A stretch of 64,000 nt of DNA, taken from contig CAWIPM010000002.1 in the NCBI GenBank assembly GCA_963838035.1, forward strand, positions 496,001-560,000, read 5' to 3'. The stretch comes from CAVVNN01 sp963838035. Lineage in GTDB: Bacteria; Actinomycetota; Thermoleophilia; Solirubrobacterales; 70-9. How positions within the stretch are numbered: position 1 is the first letter of the stretch; every line of letters starts with the position of its first letter. The notes beneath the pieces were generated by a model, which had not been told where the DNA came from, ran no database searches, and worked only from the letters and a program-made list of their open reading frames with translations. Positions 58,633-64,000 of the stretch are shown here, one piece after another. Both the position numbers and the translations under genes were made by a program.

Positions 58633-59615
58633 GCGATCCGCAGCACGGCGGCCCCGCGGAGGCTGCCGTCGCGGATCGAGGCCAGCGCCTCGTTCGCCTG
58701 CTCCGGCGTCCACACCTCGACCTCGGTCCGGATCGGGATCCGCGGCGCCAGCGCCATGAACTCCTCGCCGTCGCGACGGGTCAGGTTGGCGACCGAGCCG
58801 AGCACCCGCTCCCCCCAGAGGATCTCGTAGGGGAAGGCGGGGATATCGCTCATGTGGATTCCGGCGCTGATGATCCGCGCCCCCTTGGCGCTGGCGCGCA
58901 GCGCCGCCGGCATCAGCGCGCCGAGAGGAGCGAAGACGATCGCCCCGTCTAGCTCCTCGGGCGCCGGGCCGTCGGAGGAGCCCGCCCACTCGGCGCCCAG
59001 CCCGCGCGCGAACGCCTGCCCCTCCTCGTCGCCATCGCGGGTGAAGGCGAAGACGCGCCGCCCCTGGTGGACCGCCACCTGGCAGAGGATGTGGGCCGAC
59101 GCCCCGAAGCCATAGAAGCCGATCCGCTCGGCGTCGCCGACCAGCCGCAGAGCCCTGTAGCCGATCAGCCCGGCGCAGAGCAGCGGCGCCGCCTGCTCAT
59201 CGGGATAGCCGGCGGGGATCGGGAAACAGAAGCGCTCGTCGGCGACCGCCAGCTCGGCGTAGCCGCCGTCGATGTCATAGCCGGTGAAGCGAGCCCGGTC
59301 GCAGAGGTTCTCGCGCCCACCCGTGCAGTAGCGGCACTCGCCACAGGTCCAACCCAGCCAGGGCACCCCGACGCGGTCGCCCGCCGAATACCGCTCCGCT
59401 CCCGCCCCGGCATCGACCACCGTGCCGACGATCTGATGGCCGAGGACGAGCGGCAGCTTCGGCTCGGTCAGATCGCCGTCGACGATGTGCAGGTCGGTTC
59501 GACAGACCCCGCAGGCGCGGACCGAGATCAGCAGCTGCCCTGCGCCCGGCCGCGGGGCCGGCAGCTCAACCGGCCGCAGCCGCTCCCGCTGCTTCTCCAG
59601 GACCATCGCGCGCAC
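58629..59615 (-). CDS. zinc-dependent alcohol dehydrogenase
   Basis: A 328-residue MDR protein. 'RACGVCRTDLHI' gives the catalytic zinc Cys, 'GHQIVGTVVDAG' the zinc His and Glu region, and 'CGECRYCTGGRENLC' the four structural-zinc cysteines. The NAD(P) motif 'FYGFGASAHI' replaces the usual GxGxxG. It is close to the AdhA-like alcohol dehydrogenases. Start is GTG 59615 (or ATG 59606). Its stop overlaps the cofE stop, and it follows fbiC by 32 bases on the same strand, so it may be transcribed with fbiC. Confidence 0.88.
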   Translation of the reverse strand: MRAMVLEKQRERLRPVELPAPRPGAGQLLISVRACGVCRTDLHIVDGDLTEPKLPLVLGHQIVGTVVDAGAGAERYSAGDRVGVPWLGWTCGECRYCTGGRENLCDRARFTGYDIDGGYAELAVADERFCFPIPAGYPDEQAAPLLCAGLIGYRALRLVGDAERIGFYGFGASAHILCQVAVHQGRRVFAFTRDGDEEGQAFARGLGAEWAGSSDGPAPEELDGAIVFAPLGALMPAALRASAKGARIISAGIHMSDIPAFPYEILWGERVLGSVANLTRRDGEEFMALAPRIPIRTEVEVWTPEQANEALASIRDGSLRGAAVLRIA

Positions 59616-59647
59616 CGGCCAATCATGGCCGCCGCGGCGGTTTGCCG

Positions 59648-61925
59648 CTAGTACGTCTCGACGATGTCGTAGAGGGTCGTGCGCTGGGCCGGGACCCGGC
59701 CGGCGGCGCGGGCGGCGCCGATCAGCTGCTCGGGCTCCAGCCTCACCCCATGCTGGGAGCCCGCCATCCGCGAGATGTTCTCCTCCATCAGGGTGCCCCC
59801 GAGGTCGTTGACGCCCCAGCGCAGAGCCTCGGTGGCGGCGTCGAGGCCCATCTTCACCCAACTCGCCTGCAGGTTGGCAATCGTCTTCCCCAGGGCAAGC
59901 CGGAAGGCGGCGGTGTGCTTGAGGTTCTCCTCGGCCGAGATCTCCTCGATCCCGTGCGTGCGCCCCAGCATCGTGTTGAAGGGAATGAAGCTGAGCGGGA
60001 CGAACTCGGTGATCCCGCCGGTGCGCTCCTGCAGCGCCCGCACCACCCGCATGTGGCGCGCCAGCTCGCGTGGCTCCTCGATGTGGCCGAACATCACCGT
60101 CGAGGTCGAGCGCAACCCGGCGCGGTGGGAGGCCTCGACGATCTCGACCCAGCGCCCGGCGGGAAGCTTGTTCGGAGAGATTCGCTGCCGAACCCCGTCG
60201 TCGAGCACCTCGGCCGCCGTTCCCGGCGTCGACCCCAGCCCGCATTCGATCAGGTACTCGAAGACCTCGTCGGGGCCCTTGCCGCTCCTCTCGCACATAT
60301 GGTCGACCTCCATCGGCGAGTAGGCATGCAGGTGCAGCTGCGGCGCGACGTCCTTTGCCAGGCGCAGCCACTTCCCGTACTCCTCCAGGGTCAGATCCGG
60401 GTGGATCCCGCCCTGCATGCAGATCTCGGTGGCCCCGAACTCGACCGCGTCCCGCACCCGCTCGGCAAAGTCCTCCTCGGAAACCTCGTAGGCGTCGGGC
60501 GAGCGTCGCCCCTGCCCGAACCCGCAGAACGCGCAGCCGACCACGCAGATGTTGGTGAAGTTGATGTTCCGGTTGACCACGAACGTTGCCCGGTCCCCGA
60601 CCAGCTCTGCCCGCAGCTCGTCGGCGGCGACCCTCATCTCCTCGATCGCCTCGGGCCGCGTCTCGGCAAACAGCGCCGTCAGCTCGTCCTCGCTCAGCTC
60701 CTCCCCCGCGCGCCCCTTGACGATCGCCCGCTCGGTCAGCCCCGGCTCGAGCGACTCATCGCAGCGACGCCCCGACCCCCGCCGCGGGATGAAGCTCCAG
60801 TACTTCAGCTTGATCACGTCGAGGACCCCCTGCTCCATCCACTCGGGGTCCATGTACTGCGAGTAGACGCAGAGCCGCTCGGTCAGCGCATACCCCCTGG
60901 GGGCGAGCCCCTTCCTCACCTCGTGCGGGCTCGGGAAAGCGTGCTCAGGCGAGATGTGATCCCCGTTGGCCGACAGCCCGCCAAGATCGGTGGCTCCCGC
61001 CTCCACCAGCTCTCCCCACGCATCGGACAGATTCGGCGGCACCTGTATGCCCACATCGGGCATCAACCGCCGGCACTCGGATATAAGGCGCTTGATGTCC
61101 CCGACGGTGACGGGAGTAGCCCACTCTGGAAGCTCGGGTAGAGAGGGCGGGTGTCCCTCCGACGGAAACTCTGGGAGCGAGGACGCTTCCGTCCCTGCTG
61201 ATCTGTGGGGCGGACGGTTTCCGACGGAGGGGTGCCCGCCCTCTCCCCCCCATCTTGCGAGAGAAGCCTCGTCGGCGATCTCAGCGACCTCCCGCCCGTA
61301 GTAGCGCGGGTGGGGAACGAAGTTCTGGAGGATCACCTCCTGGATGTGGCCATGGCGATCGTGCAGATCGGCGATCGCTTCGAGCGAAAGCAACACGCTC
61401 CTCCTCCGTCTCGCCGATGCCGACCAGGATGCCGCTCGTGAACGGGATCTTCAGCTCGCCCGCGGCCTCGATCGTGGCCAGCCGCCGCGCCGGGCTCTTC
61501 GTCGGAGAGCCGGCGTGGACGGTCTCCATCAGCCGCTCGGAGACCGACTCCAGCATCAACCCCTGCGAAGCGGTGACCTCCCGCAGCCGCGCCAGGTCGG
61601 CGTGGCCGAGCACGCCGATGTTCGTGTGGGGCAGGATGCCGCGCTCCAGCGCCCGTTCGCAGGCCCAGACGACGTAGGAGGTGAAGTCCTCATGCCCCCA
61701 CTCGGCCAGCCGCGCCGCGACATCCGGGTTCACCTCGGGCCGCTCGCCGGTGAGGACGAGCAGCTCCTTGGCGTTGCGGCGCTGGGCCTCGTCAAGCCGA
61801 CTCTCGACCTCCTCGGGAGCGTATATGTGCGCCCGGTGCGTCGCGAACGCGCAGTACTTGCAGTAGCACTGGCAGGTGCGCGAGAGGGAGAGCGTGTAGT
61901 TCCGCGAGAAGGTGACCCGGCGCAC
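59648..61925 (-). CDS. fbiC: FbiC, fused CofG-CofH 7,8-didemethyl-8-hydroxy-5-deazariboflavin synthase (frameshifted)
   Basis: Two radical-SAM halves on one gene. The CofG half starts at GTG 61925 and has C-x3-C-x2-C in 'SRTCQCYCKYCAF'. The CofH half has 'NICVVGCAFCGF' near 60,530 and the family blocks 'GGIHPDLTLEEYGKWL', 'LGSTPGTAAEVLDDGVR' and 'FIPFNTMLGR'. Together they make Fo from a flavin precursor and tyrosine. The reading frame shifts by one base at about 61,395, inside CofG after 'GIGETEEER'; the second frame resumes 'LLSLEAIADLHDRHGHIQEVILQNF'. A palindromic insertion (61141-61245) adds about 35 codons in frame to CofG. A sequence error at the shift is as likely as a real lesion. 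Confidence 0.88.
61141..61245. repeat. 105-bp palindromic element inserted in frame in fbiC
   Basis: The left arm 61141-61169 (starting GAGAGGGCGGG, ending GACGGAAAC) and right arm 61217-61245 (starting GTTTCCGACGGAGG, ending GCCCTCTC) are inverted copies with about 25 of 29 bases matching. The 47-base centre holds another small hairpin (GGACG/CGTCC at 61181-61194). The length is 35 codons, so the frame is kept. The encoded Pro/Ser/Gly-rich peptide lies between the conserved 'EIADEASLARW' and 'WATPVTVGDIKRL' blocks of CofG and is not expected in the family. No second copy was noticed here. Confidence 0.7.
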
Positions 61926-61984
61926 GCGGGGGAAGCTACTGAACCGCCGGGCCCGGCCGGGCCCGGCGGCTCAGGAAGGTCTGA

Positions 61985-62803
61985 TCAGCTGGAGGGCTCG
62001 GGCGTCGGCGGCTCGGGCGACGGCGTTGGCGGCTCGGGCTTCTTCGGCGCCGGCGGCTCGGGCTTCTTCGGCGCCTGCGGCCTGACCCGCTCGGGCGGCT
62101 CGGTCGGGGCCGGGCCTCCGGGCTCGAGCACGAACTTGAAGACCGCGGCGGCGAGCAGCGAGCCGACGATCGGGCCGACCAGATATGGCCAGGTCCCGCC
62201 CCAGCTGTTGCCGACCAGCGCCGGGCCGAACCAGCGGGCCGGGTTGAAGGAGCCGCCGTCAAGCGGCCCCCCGACCATGATCAGGAAGACCAGTGTGGTG
62301 CCGATCGCAAGCGGCGCCCAATCCTTGACGCTCTTCTTGGAATAGACGGAGACGAGGATGACGAGGACGAGACAGAAGGTGCCGACCGCCTCGACCACCG
62401 AGCCGGCAAAGTTGCCGCTGAGCAGGCCGCTCACCTGGACCGCGCCGTAGTGCGTGGCGCGCCCCTCGTCGAGCAGCAGCCCCTTGCACAGCAGGGCGCC
62501 GAGAACGGCGCCGGAGAGCTGGGCCAGCATGTAGATCGCCGCGTCGATCGGATTGATCCGCCGCAGCGCCGCTGCCGCCAAGGTCACCGCCGGGTTGAAA
62601 TGCCCGCCGCTGACCACGCCGAACATCACGATCACGCCGAAGAGGGCGAACCCCTGTGTCAGCCCGACGACGGCGAAGTCGGAGCCGAACTGCGCCTGAC
62701 TACCCGTGGCGACGAACAGCACAATCACGCTCGTGATGAAAAAGACCAGCAAGAAGGTGCCGATCAACTCGGCAAGGTATGCCGCAAGTCCTCGTTCCTG
62801 CAC
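61985..62803 (-). CDS. aquaporin / MIP family channel
   Basis: A 272-residue protein with six helices and two NPA boxes, 'GGHFNPAVT' (about residue 70) and 'GGSFNPARW' (about 188). 'AELIGTFLLVFF' is the standard first helix. The last 45 residues are a Pro/Glu/Lys repeat ('APKKPEPP' and variants) likely to be cytoplasmic and disordered. The Phe before the second NPA and the Arg after it suggest water rather than glycerol passage. The start is GTG 62803, preceded by a strong AGGAGGAG. Longer upstream frames do not fit. Confidence 0.92.
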   Translation of the reverse strand: MQERGLAAYLAELIGTFLLVFFITSVIVLFVATGSQAQFGSDFAVVGLTQGFALFGVIVMFGVVSGGHFNPAVTLAAAALRRINPIDAAIYMLAQLSGAVLGALLCKGLLLDEGRATHYGAVQVSGLLSGNFAGSVVEAVGTFCLVLVILVSVYSKKSVKDWAPLAIGTTLVFLIMVGGPLDGGSFNPARWFGPALVGNSWGGTWPYLVGPIVGSLLAAAVFKFVLEPGGPAPTEPPERVRPQAPKKPEPPAPKKPEPPTPSPEPPTPEPSS

Positions 62804-62889
62804 TTCTCTCCTCCTACTAGATCCCGGATCGGTTAGCGGCGGCAGTCTATCCGCTGCGCTCCCCGCGCGGGTCCATCCTGCGAGAGGCG

Positions 62890-63846
62890 TCACCGATTGA
62901 CGAAGAGAGAGCGGACCCTCGGCTCGCTCTGAAGCAGGCCGTGCACCACGTCCCAGCGTGCCCAGCGGCGCAGGACCGAGTGGTCGAACGGGGCCGGCTT
63001 CAGGATCGGAAGAAGGGCTTCGAGCTGGGCGCTCTGATCAGCTCGATCGAGGCTGGGGACCGCGGCGAGCAGGTCCTTGAGAGCGCGGGCCGGGTGCCGG
63101 GCCGTGAAGCCGTAGCCGCGGGTCGTGGCGGCAACCACCGAGGCGACCAGCTTCGGGTCGTGCTCCAGGGTGCGCCGCGAGGTGGCGAGAACCAGCTCCG
63201 GGTAGGGCGGGGCGCCGTAGCGGTCGACCCGGAAGATGCGGATCGGGACGCCCCGGCGCCGCAGGGCCACTCCCTCGTCGTTCCAGAATCCGGTGGCCGC
63301 GTCGACCCTGCCGGCCGCCAGCGAGGAGATCGCGTTGAAGCCGATGGTCACTCGCCGCACCTTCGCCGGGTCGCCGCCGTCGGCGCTCACCTCCGAGTCG
63401 ACCACCGCTTCGTCCGACGGCAGACCGGTGACGCCGACCGTGTGGCCCTGCAGGTCCCGCGGGCGGCGCACCGGGCCATCGGCGCGCGCGATCACCGCGG
63501 CGAGCGGCCGCTGCGCGATCGGCATCACACCGACCAGGTCGAGGCCGCGCTCGCGGGCGATCCCGAGGTCGTGGATGTCGAGGATCGCGAAGTCGGCGCG
63601 GCCCGCCTCCAGCAGCTTCGGCGCATCGGTCGATTCGCCCGGCTGGCGGATGGTGAGGGCGACGCCCGCATCCCTGTAGTAGCCCTGCCGCTGAGCCGCG
63701 TAGATGCCGGAGTGGACGGCGTTGGGGGTGAAATCGAGCACGAGCGTCGCGCCGTTTGGCGCGCCCGGTTCAGCGCCGCTCCCCCCGCAGCCGGCGGCGC
63801 CGGCGAGCAGGAGGGCGGCCGCCAGCAGCGCGACGACCCCTCTCAT
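62890..63846 (-). CDS. ABC transporter substrate-binding lipoprotein, NMT1/THI5-like
   Basis: A 318-residue protein with a lipoprotein signal (LAGAAGC, Cys near 20) and the NMT1/THI5 fold. 'LVLDFTPNAVHSGIYAAQRQGYYRDAGVALTI' (about residues 35-66) is the family start, as in pyrimidine-precursor binding proteins of thiamine uptake. 'GRADFAILDIHDLGIARERGLDLVGVMPI' and 'LQGHTVGVTGLPSDEAVV' follow. It binds a small ligand outside the cell, likely a thiamine pyrimidine precursor (ThiY-like) or riboflavin-like compound. No permease or ATPase is seen within the window, but the neighbour lies at the edge. Confidence 0.85.
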   Translation of the reverse strand: MRGVVALLAAALLLAGAAGCGGSGAEPGAPNGATLVLDFTPNAVHSGIYAAQRQGYYRDAGVALTIRQPGESTDAPKLLEAGRADFAILDIHDLGIARERGLDLVGVMPIAQRPLAAVIARADGPVRRPRDLQGHTVGVTGLPSDEAVVDSEVSADGGDPAKVRRVTIGFNAISSLAAGRVDAATGFWNDEGVALRRRGVPIRIFRVDRYGAPPYPELVLATSRRTLEHDPKLVASVVAATTRGYGFTARHPARALKDLLAAVPSLDRADQSAQLEALLPILKPAPFDHSVLRRWARWDVVHGLLQSEPRVRSLFVNR

Positions 63847-63858
63847 CTGGCGGGGAGC

Positions 63859-64000
63859 CTAGAGCAAGCCCTCGACGAGCTGCGGCAGTTCGCGAGCCAT
63901 CCGCGACCGCGGCACGACCAGGCCCAGGCCCGCCGCCTCCGCCTCCCGCCGCATCTCCACGTCGACGTGGGAGTAGAAGCCCACGGCCGGGATCCCGGTC
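63859..64000 (-). CDS. partial gene at right edge, unknown
   Basis: The last 46 codons of a gene whose start is beyond the window: 'GIPAVGFYSHVDVEMRREAEAAGLGLVVPRSRMARELPQLVEGLL', stop TAG at 63859-63861. The pattern resembles the end of a response-regulator-like (receiver fold) protein, with an Arg-rich helix and the usual final helix, but the family cannot be fixed from this length. It lies 12 bases upstream of the NMT1-like gene and runs in the same direction. Confidence 0.6.
   Translation of the reverse strand, partial: TGIPAVGFYSHVDVEMRREAEAAGLGLVVPRSRMARELPQLVEGLL

Overview
The window is high-GC DNA with the gene content of a free-living actinobacterium. A deep-branching class such as Thermoleophilia (Solirubrobacterales-like) fits best. 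The grounds are a full coenzyme F420 pathway with a fused CofG-CofH (FbiC) protein, actinobacterial families (DUF7144, DUF6325, SHOCT, CU044_5270-like, RDD), frequent GTG/TTG starts, and secreted proteins with a 'LTGANIDESTLGQVP'-type motif. The taxonomy is inferred from family content; no rRNA is present.

Layout. 1-9.2 kb: housekeeping and small-molecule enzymes (alpha/beta hydrolase, metallophosphoesterase, haloalkane dehalogenase, secreted trypsin-like protease, GreA, RDD protein, NUDIX, GNAT, a MenG-like methyltransferase coupled to a UbiA-like membrane protein). 9.2-11.1 kb: two coupled cupin genes divergent from a MarR regulator, with an inverted-repeat operator. 11.3-12.5 kb: an intact IS110-family element with a structured leader, a candidate bridge RNA. 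12.6-16.3 kb: small dimeric-barrel proteins, a repeat-rich secreted protein and two gene fragments joined 5'-to-5'. 16.6-30.4 kb: VWA secreted protein, tRNA-Pro and tRNA-Gly, sigma/anti-sigma pair, cupredoxin, drug-efflux MFS, large LuxR regulator, ClC channel, CHAP amidase, DksA-like protein. 30.5-33.2 kb: two tandem PIG-V-like glycosyltransferase paralogues.

33.6-41.2 kb is a mobile zone built on tRNA genes. An intact tRNA-Trp (39.8 kb) has two downstream partial copies (36.64 and 33.61 kb) bounding two tandem elements of about 3 kb. These carry a VapBC pair, an integrase relic, a methyltransferase pseudogene, a chromate transporter, an AbiE-like toxin-antitoxin pair and a truncated TcmP. 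Next to them, tRNA-Leu(UAG) has its own degenerate 3' copy 1.3 kb away, with an integrase tail beside the tRNA.

42-48.8 kb holds acetoacetate and leucine-type catabolism: an MBL hydrolase, acetoacetyl-CoA synthetase, acyl-CoA carboxylase beta subunit and HMG-CoA lyase, plus an ABC-2 exporter. HMG-CoA lyase releases acetoacetate and the synthetase reactivates it. 48.8-54.8 kb is a graveyard: a truncated DUF559 endonuclease, a family-B DNA polymerase pseudogene and frameshifted secreted-protein genes in AT-richer DNA.

54.9-61.9 kb is the F420 region: an SDR, then npdG-cofD-cofC-cofE as a tight operon, a zinc alcohol dehydrogenase, and fbiC on the opposite strand. fbiC carries a one-base frameshift and an in-frame 105-bp palindromic insertion. 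The right end holds an aquaporin, an NMT1-like lipoprotein and one truncated gene. Many single-base frameshifts occur across the window; some may be sequence errors, and each is flagged.
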